Shown here in pieces: positions 45,514 through 53,110 of a stretch of DNA of 64,000 nt (positions are counted from its first letter, which is position 1; the number at the start of each line of letters is the position of its first letter). Made by a program: the position numbers and the translations under genes. The DNA is from Mycolicibacterium madagascariense (GTDB taxonomy: Bacteria > Actinomycetota > Actinomycetes > Mycobacteriales > Mycobacteriaceae), in NCBI RefSeq assembly GCF_010729665.1, contig NZ_AP022610.1, positions 5,580,001 to 5,644,000 on the forward strand, read 5' to 3'. Under the pieces are notes generated by a model. The model was given only the letters and a program-made list of their open reading frames with translations. It was not told where the DNA came from and did no database searches.

Positions 45514-45837
45514 GTGGCGAGAAAGACCGTGGTCGAATGGGTCGACGACATCGATGGCAGTGCGGCATCGGAGACGGTGACCTTCACCATCGACGGGTCC
45601 CGGTATGAGATCGACCTGTCCGAGAAGAACGCGGCCAAGCTCCGCGACGTCATGAGCGGTTGGATCGAGGCGAGCCGGCGGTCGACGCATCGCCGATCCC
45701 GCGCATCGGTCCCCAAGCACGACTCCTCGGAGTCGACGGAAGCGCGAAAGTGGGCCATCGACAACGGGTTCGACGTCGGACCTCGCGGCAGGCTGCGCTC
45801 CGAGGTGCTCGACGCCTACCGCTCCCGCTCCGACTAG
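45514..45837 (+). CDS. Lsr2-family nucleoid protein (paralogue)
   Basis: A 107-residue Lsr2-type protein. The N-terminal dimerisation domain is VVEWVDDIDGSAASETVTFTIDGSRYEIDLSEKNAAKLRDVMSGWIEASRR; the C-terminal DNA-binding domain is ARKWAIDNGFDVGPRGRLRSEVLDAYR with the RGR hook that inserts in the A+T-rich minor groove. Lsr2 silences horizontally acquired A+T-rich DNA. The linker lacks the Gly/Arg-rich run of the housekeeping Lsr2 and the sequence differs widely, so this is probably a second copy. The GTG at 45514 yields MARKT, as in Lsr2. It lies 5 kb from the ESX-1 operon. Confidence 0.88.
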   Translation: MARKTVVEWVDDIDGSAASETVTFTIDGSRYEIDLSEKNAAKLRDVMSGWIEASRRSTHRRSRASVPKHDSSESTEARKWAIDNGFDVGPRGRLRSEVLDAYRSRSD

Positions 45838-45933
45838 GACCCTCCCCTCCGACGAAAGCATGCCGATCCATGCATGTGTCGAGGTAGGCTCGGTGGCGTT
45901 ACGTCCGTGCGCACCGAAGGGGGGACCCACCTC

Positions 45934-46875
45934 GTGGGAGACGACACGCACGGCCACGACGGGCACTCCCACGGGGTGACCGCCGACGCGGACCGCACCT
46001 GGCTGACCATCGCCCTGGTCCTCATCGTCGGCTTCATGGCCGCCGAGGTGGTCGTGGGCGTGCTGGCGGGTTCGCTGGCCCTCATCACCGACGCCGGGCA
46101 CATGCTGACCGACGCCGCGTCGATCGTGCTCGCGCTGGCGGCGATCCGGCTCGCCGCCCGGCCCGCCCGCGGCGACTACACCTACGGCCTCAAGCGCGCG
46201 GAGATCCTCTCCGCCCAGGCCAACGGCATCACGCTGCTGCTCCTGGCGGCGTTCTTCGTCTTCGAGGGCGTCCGGCGCCTGTTCGTCCCCGGCGAGGTCG
46301 AGGGTGCGCTGGTCTTCGTCACCGCGCTCGTCGGCATTGCGGTCAACGTCGCGGCGTCCTGGAGCATCAGCAAGGCCAACCGGTCGAGCCTCAACGTCGA
46401 GGGCGCGTTCCAGCACATTCTCAACGACCTCTACGCCTTCATCGCCACCGCGGTCGCAGGGGCCGTCGTGTGGTTCACCGGCTTCGCCCGCGCCGACGCG
46501 ATCGCCGCCCTGATCGTGGCGGCGCTCATGGTCAAGGCGGGGTGGGGCCTGGTCCGGGCGTCCGGCCGCATCTTCCTCGAAGCCGCTCCGCGCGGAGTCG
46601 ACCCCGAGGCGGTCGGTGCGGAACTGGCGGCCGTCGGCGCCGTCGTCGAGGTGCACGACCTGCACATTTGGGAGATCACGTCGGGTGAGGCCGCACTGTC
46701 GGCGCACGTGCTCGTGAGTGAGGGCGTCGACTGCCACGCCGTCCGAAACGGGCTCGAGCAGATCCTGCACGACCGCCACCACATCGACCACACCACGCTG
46801 CAGGTCGACCACGCCTGCGTCGACGATCCCGAAGAACACTGCGTCGAGCCGCACGGGCAGTCCTACCGAGGCTAA
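45934..46875 (+). CDS. CDF-family zinc/cation efflux transporter
   Basis: A 313-residue cation diffusion facilitator. It begins with a His-rich segment (DDTHGHDGHSHG) and has six membrane helices. Metal-site residues are seen in LITDAGHMLTDAAS (TM2, Asp and Asp) and in EGAFQHILNDLYAF (TM5, His and Asp). The C-terminal cytosolic domain (VHDLHIWEITSGEAALSAHVLV) is of ZitB/CzcD type. It exports Zn2+ or similar ions by proton exchange. The GTG at 45934 follows AAGGGGGG; other in-frame starts lie 28-60 bases upstream. TAGGCT at 45885-45890 is a candidate -10, and the inverted repeat GCATG-N6-CATGC (45858-45873) precedes it. Confidence 0.88.
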   Translation: MGDDTHGHDGHSHGVTADADRTWLTIALVLIVGFMAAEVVVGVLAGSLALITDAGHMLTDAASIVLALAAIRLAARPARGDYTYGLKRAEILSAQANGITLLLLAAFFVFEGVRRLFVPGEVEGALVFVTALVGIAVNVAASWSISKANRSSLNVEGAFQHILNDLYAFIATAVAGAVVWFTGFARADAIAALIVAALMVKAGWGLVRASGRIFLEAAPRGVDPEAVGAELAAVGAVVEVHDLHIWEITSGEAALSAHVLVSEGVDCHAVRNGLEQILHDRHHIDHTTLQVDHACVDDPEEHCVEPHGQSYRG

Positions 46876-46883
46876 CGCGGGCG

Positions 46884-48371
46884 CTACGTCCGCACCTTGA
46901 TCCCGTACTGACTCAGCTTGCGGTACAGAGTCGCTCGACTCATGCCGAGTTGGCGCGCCGCCTCGGCCATCGTGGGTCCGCTGCGCGCGGTCAGCACGCG
47001 GACGATCTCGCCCCGCTCAAAAGTCTCGATGCGCGACAGATGTCGGGATGGCCCGGCCAGCACCTCCGGCGGCAGGCTGCCCACGTCGATGACGTCGGTC
47101 CGGTTGGCGGCGTGCGCGACGACCCTGGCGAGTTGGTCGACGTTGCCGGGCCAGCCGTAGTTCTGCAGGGCACGCGACGCGGCGGGGCTCACGACGACGT
47201 CGCGCCCCCGGGCCCGCTTGGCGATGTGGGCGGCGAGTGGGAGTACGTCGTCGGGCCGCTCGCGCAACGGCGGCACCTCGACCACGGCGTCGACGAGACC
47301 CGCCAGGGCCGGGGGGACGTCCTCGAAGCGTTCCGCGGTCACGGCGAACGGCACCGCCGACTCGCGGCGCGAATGCAGGACCAGATCACGCAGTCGGTCG
47401 GCCACCCACGACGGCAGCATGTCGACGTCGCGCACGACGACGGCGGTGTGCTCCTTGCCCAATTCCGGGGCCCACAGCCCGAGCCAGGTCTGGACGTCCG
47501 ATGCGTCGGGGACGCCTGCCGACAGGATGCGGTCGCGCGGATAGGTGTGCCGGGCCGCCTGCGCGAGGAGCGTGGACCGGCCTGCTCCGGGTTCACCGAT
47601 GGCCGCCACCACACTGCCCTCGGCCATCGCCCGCTCGGCCACCCCGACGGCGTCGTTCCAGGCGGCGGAGAGGTCGTGCACACTGCCCGATCCCGGTTCC
47701 AGGCGCGGGACCTCGACGCGGAACACCTGGCCGCGCGGCGTTCTGCGCGGGCGGCGTCCATTCGTCCGCGCCAGCATGAGGGCGGCGGTGTTGCTCGCCG
47801 CCGAGCGCGCCAGCGCGAGCAGCAGCTCGCTCGACGATTGCGACCAGGTCGTCAGGTTGACGCACCCCTCCAGGCGTCCCGTCGAGGCGTCGAGAACCGG
47901 GACCGCGGCGCAGGTGAACGTGCACAGGCTCGCCGCATAGTGCTGGTCGGCACGGACCAGCGTCGGGGTCCGGTCGGCCAGCGCCAACCCGAGACCGTTG
48001 GTGCCAACGGCACGCTCCGAGTACGCGAAACCCGGCGCGAGATGCACGTCGTCGAGGGCCCTCAGCAGGGCGTGGTCACCGCTCATCCGGCTCAGGACCA
48101 CGCCGTCGGAATCGGTCAGCATCAGACTCACCGGCTCGTCGGCCAGCGTGCGGTGCAGGTCGAGCAGCACTTCGTTGCCGCACTCGACGAACAGCGACTC
48201 CACGTTGTCCGTGCCGGTGAAGACGGGTTCGACGCCGTCGGGCGGAACGCCGTAGTCCTCGCTGCGCTGCCAGGACGCTAGCAAGCGCCGGGGCACCTCG
48301 GGTGTCCCGCCGTGCTGCAGCTGGTGCAGCTTCACTCGCTCGGGTAGGCCGTCATTCACGCTGTGATCCAC
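46884..48371 (-). CDS. GAF/AAA/Fis-type activator (MimR/AcoR-like, without GAFTGA)
   Basis: A 495-residue regulator: N-terminal GAF-like sensor (about 70-200, with GFAYSERAVGTNGLGLALADRTP), an AAA domain (about 220-410, Walker A GEPGAGRST), and a Fis HTH at the end (TMAEAARQLGMSRATLYRKLSQYGI). The GAFTGA loop needed to contact sigma-54 is missing, in keeping with the lack of sigma-54 in mycobacteria. MimR, which activates the mim propane/acetone monooxygenase operon of M. smegmatis, has this layout. It is divergent from the amidohydrolase operon; a palindrome lies between them. The GTG at 48371 is an upper limit; a second GTG at 48359 is possible. Confidence 0.85.
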   Translation of the reverse strand: MDHSVNDGLPERVKLHQLQHGGTPEVPRRLLASWQRSEDYGVPPDGVEPVFTGTDNVESLFVECGNEVLLDLHRTLADEPVSLMLTDSDGVVLSRMSGDHALLRALDDVHLAPGFAYSERAVGTNGLGLALADRTPTLVRADQHYAASLCTFTCAAVPVLDASTGRLEGCVNLTTWSQSSSELLLALARSAASNTAALMLARTNGRRPRRTPRGQVFRVEVPRLEPGSGSVHDLSAAWNDAVGVAERAMAEGSVVAAIGEPGAGRSTLLAQAARHTYPRDRILSAGVPDASDVQTWLGLWAPELGKEHTAVVVRDVDMLPSWVADRLRDLVLHSRRESAVPFAVTAERFEDVPPALAGLVDAVVEVPPLRERPDDVLPLAAHIAKRARGRDVVVSPAASRALQNYGWPGNVDQLARVVAHAANRTDVIDVGSLPPEVLAGPSRHLSRIETFERGEIVRVLTARSGPTMAEAARQLGMSRATLYRKLSQYGIKVRT

Positions 48372-48406
48372 GTTACAACCAGCCTGCCGGGCACCGCCTG
48401 CCCCGG

Positions 48407-48425
48407 CCGTCTCAGATTGAGACGG
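48407..48425. promoter_or_regulatory. 19-base palindrome, probable activator-binding site
   Basis: CCGTCTCA, GAT, TGAGACGG: perfect eight-base arms with a three-base centre, placed 36 bases from the regulator start and 103 bases before the amidohydrolase start. Upstream-activating sites of Fis-type regulators commonly are such inverted repeats located about 100 bases before the target gene. Binding by the divergent regulator is inferred from position. Confidence 0.6.
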
Positions 48426-48527
48426 TCGAGGCCACCGCGCATCCCGCGGGCGCCCATAGGCTCCGGTCAGTCGGTGTGACAGCCCTCACACCGAGTCGTG
48501 CACGTACCGCACCCCGGGAGTAACCAC

Positions 48528-49565
48528 ATGTATCGCAAGGACGGCAACAGCTACTTCATCGTCGACGCCCACGTCGCGCTGTGGGACGCCAGGCCCGAGA
48601 ACCAGCGCAACATCCACGGCAAGCAGTTCATCGATTGCTTCTACGACTACCACCGCAACCTCTCCCCCGAGTCCGAGGTGTGGGGTTACGACGAGTACCT
48701 CTACCAGGGCGGTCAGCGGCTGATGGCGGACCTCTTCACCAACGGGTACGTCGACCACGCGATCTTCCAGCCCGCGCACCTCGGCGAGTTCTACTACAAG
48801 GGGTTCGGGCAGACCGACGAGGCCTTCGAGCTCGCCTCCCAGCACCCCGACAAGCTGACCTACAACCACCACTTCGACCCGCGCAACGGCGAAGCCGGAC
48901 TGGACCAGTTCCGCGAGGACGTGGCGAAGTACGGCCTCAAGGGCGTCAAGCTGTACACCGCCGAGTGGCACGGCGAGTCACGCGGCTGGCGGATGGACGA
49001 CCCGTGGGCCTACCGCTACTTCGAGGCCTGTCGCGAGCTCGGCGTCACGAACATCCACGTGCACAAGGGCCCGACCATCCGTCCGCTGGACCGCGATGCC
49101 TTCGACGTCGCCGACATCGACCACGTCGCGTCGGACTTCACGGACCTGAACTTCGTCGTCGAGCACTGCGGCCTGCCGCGGCTGGAGGACTTCTGCTGGA
49201 TCGCCACCCAGGAGCCGAACGTCCACGCCGGCCTCGCGGTCGCGATGCCGTTCATCCACACCAGGCCCAAGTACTTCGGGCAGATCATCGGCGAGCTGCT
49301 CTACTGGATTGGCGAGGACCGCATCCAGTTCTCGTCGGACTACGCGATCTGGACGCCGCGGTGGCTGATCGAGGCGTTCGTCGACTTCGAGATGCCCGCC
49401 GAGCTGTCCGAATACGCGCCGCTGACGACTGATCAGAAGAAGAAGATCCTCGGGCTCAACGCCGCCAAGATGTACGACATCCCGGTGCCCGCCGAGCTTC
49501 GGCTCGCCGACGCCGACGAGACCGCCACCGGTCCACGGGGCGCCGACGACCTCGTCGAGGCCTGA
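48528..49565 (+). CDS. Amidohydrolase of mim/prm-type operon
   Basis: A 345-residue amidohydrolase of the amidohydrolase_2 (decarboxylase/hydrolase barrel) family. It carries YFIVDAHVALWDARPENQ, in which the first metal motif HxH is changed to HxA, the later histidines NIHVHKGPT and VVEHCGLPRLEDF, and the metal-site aspartate region FSSDYAIWTPRW. In M. smegmatis mim and Rhodococcus prm operons the same gene follows the monooxygenase genes; its reaction is not established. The ATG at 48528 fits the family start (MYRKDGNSYFIVDAH). The next gene begins one base after its stop. Confidence 0.85.
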   Translation: MYRKDGNSYFIVDAHVALWDARPENQRNIHGKQFIDCFYDYHRNLSPESEVWGYDEYLYQGGQRLMADLFTNGYVDHAIFQPAHLGEFYYKGFGQTDEAFELASQHPDKLTYNHHFDPRNGEAGLDQFREDVAKYGLKGVKLYTAEWHGESRGWRMDDPWAYRYFEACRELGVTNIHVHKGPTIRPLDRDAFDVADIDHVASDFTDLNFVVEHCGLPRLEDFCWIATQEPNVHAGLAVAMPFIHTRPKYFGQIIGELLYWIGEDRIQFSSDYAIWTPRWLIEAFVDFEMPAELSEYAPLTTDQKKKILGLNAAKMYDIPVPAELRLADADETATGPRGADDLVEA

Positions 49566-49566
49566 C

Positions 49567-50301
49567 GTGCGCCGCGAACTCGTCGTGAAGGCTCTCGACG
49601 CCGTCATCGACCCCGAGCTGGACGAGCCCATCACCGATCTCGGCTTCGTCCATTCGGTGATGGTGACGCCGAGCGGAAACGTGCGGGTCCATCTGCGACT
49701 GCCCACGTCGTTCTGCGCGCCGAACTTCGCCTACCTGATGGCGTCGGATGCGAAAGACGTTCTGCTGGCGCTGGATTGGACGCGGCACGTGGTCGTGGAG
49801 CTCGACGACCACCACGACTCCGACATCATCAACACGGGGCTGGCCGCCGATGCCGGCTACCGGGGCACGTTCGGCCACGAGGCGGAGGACGGCCTCGACG
49901 AACTGCGCGTGACGTTTCGGCGCAAGGCGCACACCGCGGCCATGGAGCGCTGCCTCACGGCGCTGCTGCGCACCGAACCGCAGCGACCGGTCTCCGGACT
50001 CGGCGCGGTCCGCTTGGGGGAGTTGCCCGACGACGACGCCACCGCCTCGCTGCTGCGGCGACGGGCCGCCATCGGGTTGTCCTGCGCACCAGACGATCTG
50101 GTGATGGTCGATCATCACGGCGACGGTTACGCACCCGACGTGGTACCGATGGCGCTGCGCCGGGCGAGGTCCACCAGGATCTCCATCGACGGCAACGCCC
50201 ACTTCTGCCGGGGGCTGCTGCGCACCCGCTACGAAGACGGCGGAAGCGAGACGATCAACGAGCCGGCGGCCTTCATTCCAGTGTCCGCCCTCACCCGCTA
50301 A
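49567..50301 (+). CDS. DUF59 (MIP18-type) iron-sulphur assembly-like protein
   Basis: A 244-residue protein. The N-terminal 90 residues are a DUF59 domain: VKALDAVIDPELDEPITDLGFVHSVMV and LRLPTSFCAPNFAYLMASD, with the conserved cysteine. The remaining 150 residues have no recognised motif but include a cysteine-bearing stretch (GLSCAPDDLVMVDHHGDGY). DUF59 proteins help load iron-sulphur or other metal centres; in mim/prm operons this gene is thought to help mature the di-iron monooxygenase. It starts with GTG one base after the amidohydrolase stop and ends 19 bases before the alcohol dehydrogenase. Confidence 0.82.
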   Translation: MRRELVVKALDAVIDPELDEPITDLGFVHSVMVTPSGNVRVHLRLPTSFCAPNFAYLMASDAKDVLLALDWTRHVVVELDDHHDSDIINTGLAADAGYRGTFGHEAEDGLDELRVTFRRKAHTAAMERCLTALLRTEPQRPVSGLGAVRLGELPDDDATASLLRRRAAIGLSCAPDDLVMVDHHGDGYAPDVVPMALRRARSTRISIDGNAHFCRGLLRTRYEDGGSETINEPAAFIPVSALTR

Positions 50302-50320
50302 CGAGAAGGGAACCCGCGTC

Positions 50321-51355
50321 ATGAGCACCATGCGAGCCGTCCAAGTGGTCGGCTACCACCAGAATCTCGAGCTGGCCGACGTCGAGAAGCCAACGCCGAC
50401 GGGTCCGTTCGACGTCGTCGTCAAGATCGGCGGGGCCGGTGTCTGCCGGACCGACCTCCACATCCTCGAGGGCCAGTGGGCCGAGAAGTCACAGGTCCAA
50501 CTCCCGTACACGATCGGGCACGAGAACGCGGGCTGGGTCGAGGCCATCGGCTCGGCGGTCACCAACGTCGCCGAGGGCGACAAGGTCATCGTGCATCCGT
50601 TGATCACCTGCGGCCTGTGCCGGGCCTGCCGGTCCGGTGACGACGTCCACTGCGAGGCGAACGCCTTCCCCGGCATCGACACCAACGGCGGGTACGCCGA
50701 CTATCTCAAGACCTCGGCGCGCAGCGTCGTGAAGATCGACGATGCGCTGGAGCCGTCCGACGTCGCCGCCCTCGCCGACGCCGGCCTGACCGCGTATCAC
50801 GCCGCCGCCAAGGCCGCCAAGCGCCTCACCCCGCGCGACCGCTGCGTCATCATCGGCGCAGGGGGCTTGGGCCACATCGGGATTCAGGTGCTCAAGGCGC
50901 TGACGCCCGCGGAGCTGATCGTCGTCGACCGCAACCCCGAGGCGCTCAAGCTCGCCGAGGCGATCGGCGCCGACCGTGGCGTGGTCGCCGACGGGACGCA
51001 CGTGGATCAGGTGCTTGACCTCACCGACGGGCACGGGGCGGAGGCCGTCGTGGACTTCGTCGGCGAGGGCGGTGCAACCCGCGAGGGCGTCGCGATGCTG
51101 CGCGGGGCGGGCGACTACTACGTCGTCGGCTACGGCGAGAACATCGACGTGCCGACCATAGACATCGTCTCCAGCGAGATCAACTTCATCGGCAACCTGG
51201 TGGGCTCCTACAACGACCTGTGCGACCTGATGGCACTCGCCGCCAGGGGTTCGGTGAACCTGCACACGCAGAAGTACGAACTCACCGATTTTCAGTCCGC
51301 CATCAGCGATCTCGACAACGGCAACGTCCGCGGTCGCGCCATCCTCATCCCGTAA
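50321..51355 (+). CDS. Zinc-dependent NAD alcohol dehydrogenase
   Basis: A 344-residue MDR alcohol dehydrogenase with catalytic zinc ligands in GVCRTDLH and GHENAGW, the structural zinc motif CGLCRACRSGDDVHC, and the Rossmann motif IIGAGGLGHIGIQVLK followed by VVDRNPEAL (Asp, NAD preference). It oxidises primary or secondary alcohols. In prm/mim operons a similar dehydrogenase (adh1) oxidises the alcohol made by the monooxygenase. AGAAGGG lies 12 bases before the ATG. It ends 12 bases before the next gene. Confidence 0.93.
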   Translation: MSTMRAVQVVGYHQNLELADVEKPTPTGPFDVVVKIGGAGVCRTDLHILEGQWAEKSQVQLPYTIGHENAGWVEAIGSAVTNVAEGDKVIVHPLITCGLCRACRSGDDVHCEANAFPGIDTNGGYADYLKTSARSVVKIDDALEPSDVAALADAGLTAYHAAAKAAKRLTPRDRCVIIGAGGLGHIGIQVLKALTPAELIVVDRNPEALKLAEAIGADRGVVADGTHVDQVLDLTDGHGAEAVVDFVGEGGATREGVAMLRGAGDYYVVGYGENIDVPTIDIVSSEINFIGNLVGSYNDLCDLMALAARGSVNLHTQKYELTDFQSAISDLDNGNVRGRAILIP

Positions 51356-51367
51356 GGAAGCACTGCA

Positions 51368-51688
51368 GTGATATTCATCGTCGTGAAGTGGACGCCCAAG
51401 CCCGAGCACGTCGAGGACTTCCCGAACCTCGTCGCCGACTTCACCAAGGCCACCCGCGCCGAGGCGGGAAACCTCTTCTTCGAATGGTCGCGCAGCCTGG
51501 AGAATCCCGCGGAATACGTTCTGGTCGAGGGTTTTCGGGACGGCGACGCCGGTGGCGAACACGTCAACAGCGAGCACTTCAAGGCGTTCACCGCCGCGGC
51601 GCCCAGCTTCTTGGCTTCGACCCCCGAGATCATCAGCCAGGCGATCGACGCCGACGGCTGGGGTGAGATGGGCGAGATCACGGTCTAG
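51368..51688 (+). CDS. Antibiotic-biosynthesis-monooxygenase (YgiN-like) domain protein
   Basis: A 106-residue ABM-fold protein: MIFIVVKWTPKPEHVEDF, EAGNLFFEWSRSLENPAEYVLVEGFRD, HVNSEHFKAFTA. Members form dimers and act as quinol monooxygenases or simply bind small oxidised metabolites. It is the last gene of the amidohydrolase operon and faces an SDR gene with overlapping stops (four bases, 51685-51688). The GTG start follows GTAAGGAAGC. Confidence 0.85.
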   Translation: MIFIVVKWTPKPEHVEDFPNLVADFTKATRAEAGNLFFEWSRSLENPAEYVLVEGFRDGDAGGEHVNSEHFKAFTAAAPSFLASTPEIISQAIDADGWGEMGEITV

Positions 51689-52419
51689 CCGGGCACGAAG
51701 CCCTCGAGCCGCTCGGCGAGGTAGGCGTTCAGCTCCTCCGAGCTCGCGGCCAGGCGCGACTTGACGTCTCGCGAGTCGTCGTCGGCGTACACCTCGAACG
51801 CACCACTGATGACGCCGTCGAGACCCTGCGCGACGACGCTCGCCGCGCTGACCTTCGGCACGTCCCAACGCGCCGACATCGGCGTGTCCACCATGCCGAC
51901 GATCAGGCCCGTGACACTGGTCTGCTGTGCAGCCAGCTCGCCCCGGGTGGCATTGGTGGCCGACCAGGCGGCGGCCTTCGACGCGGCATAGATCGTCGGC
52001 AGCGGCAGCCACGCAGCGAGCGAGAGCACGTTGAGGAGGGCGCCGCCGCCGTTGGCGGCCAGCACGGGCGCGAAGGATCTCGTCACGCGTAGCGTCCCGA
52101 AGAAGTTGGTCTCGAAGATCCGACTGGCGAGGTCGTCGTCCCAGGCCACGACCGACGCGTCCCCCTCGGGAGCGATGCCGGCGTTGTTGACCAGAAGGTC
52201 GACGTCCGACGCCGTCTTCGCTGCCGCGTCGACGGACGCGGCGTCGGTGATGTCGAGCGCGAGTGACACGACGCGATCGTCGCCCCACGTCCGGGGGGAC
52301 CGGGCTGCCGCGTACACCTTGCTGGCACCGCGATCGAGGGCCTGTCGCACGAATTCCTCTCCGAGTCCACCATTCGCGCCAGTGACGAGCACCGTTCTGC
52401 CGTCGAGTCGTTCCGTCAT
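51685..52419 (-). CDS. Short-chain dehydrogenase
   Basis: A 244-residue classical SDR: Rossmann TGANGGLGEEFVRQAL, NNAG motif LLVNNAGIAP, catalytic LSLAAWLPLPTIYAASKAA (Ser, Tyr-x-x-x-Lys). Substrate unknown. The ATG at 52419 is preceded by GGAGAG. It is divergent from a TetR gene, and two near-identical palindromes in the 89-base gap suggest that TetR represses it. Confidence 0.92.
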   Translation of the reverse strand: MTERLDGRTVLVTGANGGLGEEFVRQALDRGASKVYAAARSPRTWGDDRVVSLALDITDAASVDAAAKTASDVDLLVNNAGIAPEGDASVVAWDDDLASRIFETNFFGTLRVTRSFAPVLAANGGGALLNVLSLAAWLPLPTIYAASKAAAWSATNATRGELAAQQTSVTGLIVGMVDTPMSARWDVPKVSAASVVAQGLDGVISGAFEVYADDDSRDVKSRLAASSEELNAYLAERLEGFVPG

Positions 52420-52440
52420 CGTCTCTCCGCTGTTAGGTTT

Positions 52441-52482
52441 GTGGGGAGTGTCCCCACTTCGATTATGTGGGGAGACTCCCCA
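52441..52482. promoter_or_regulatory. Two palindromic operators between the SDR and tetR
   Basis: Site 1 is GTGGGGAGTGTCCCCAC (52441-52457), a perfect palindrome with seven-base arms. Site 2 is TGGGGAGACTCCCCA (52468-52482), perfect about its central A. Both share GTGGGGAG followed by two bases and TCCCCA, and they begin 26 bases apart. This arrangement is typical of two TetR dimers binding a divergent control region. Binding itself is inferred. Confidence 0.65.
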
Positions 52483-52508
52483 GTTGCGCAAATGTTCGGG
52501 AGGTGGTC

Positions 52509-53084
52509 GTGAGCACACCGCGGGCACGCCCCCTGCGTGCCGACGCCCGTCGCAACCGCGACGCGATCCTCAACGCCGCCCGGGAGATGTTCGACACCGA
52601 GGGCATCTTCGTGCCGATCGATTGCATCGCCACCGCAGCAGGCGTGGGCAACGCCACCCTGTACCGCAACTTCCCCACCAGGAACGACCTGCTCGCCGCC
52701 GTCATCGACGACAGCGTCGGCGACCTGCTCGCCGCTGCCGACGCGCTCGCGCGCGACCTGTCCCCGGCCGACGCATTGCGCGAGTGGCTTCGTCAGCTGG
52801 CCTGGCAACTGCGCATCTGGAACGACCTGCCGACCTGCATCGCGACCGCCGTCGACGACGACGCCTCCCCGGTGCAGGACGTCTCCGCCCGGCTCATCGC
52901 CCGCACCGGGGACTTCCTCCACCGGGCCAGCGCCGCCGGATCGGCCTCGCAGTCGGTGTCGGCCCACGAGCTGTTCGAGCTCGTCGTCGCCCTCTCCTGG
53001 GCGATCGACCGCTTCGGCGACGACCAGGAGCACGCCCGCCACCGGGTCGAACTGGCCACCGCCGGGGTCTTCGCGCCGAGGTAG
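52509..53084 (+). CDS. TetR-family repressor of the divergent SDR
   Basis: A 191-residue TetR protein with HTH ARRNRDAILNAAREMFDTEGIFVPIDCIATAAGVGNATLYRNFPTRNDLLAAVI and a C-terminal ligand domain. The GTG at 52509 was chosen because GGGAGG lies five bases before it; another in-frame GTG is two codons upstream. The facing SDR and the twin palindromes make this a repressor-target pair of a common actinobacterial kind, in which the SDR often acts on the inducer (inference). Confidence 0.9.
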   Translation: MSTPRARPLRADARRNRDAILNAAREMFDTEGIFVPIDCIATAAGVGNATLYRNFPTRNDLLAAVIDDSVGDLLAAADALARDLSPADALREWLRQLAWQLRIWNDLPTCIATAVDDDASPVQDVSARLIARTGDFLHRASAAGSASQSVSAHELFELVVALSWAIDRFGDDQEHARHRVELATAGVFAPR

Positions 53085-53110
53085 GTCGCGCGAGCATCTA
53101 AGCTGACCGG

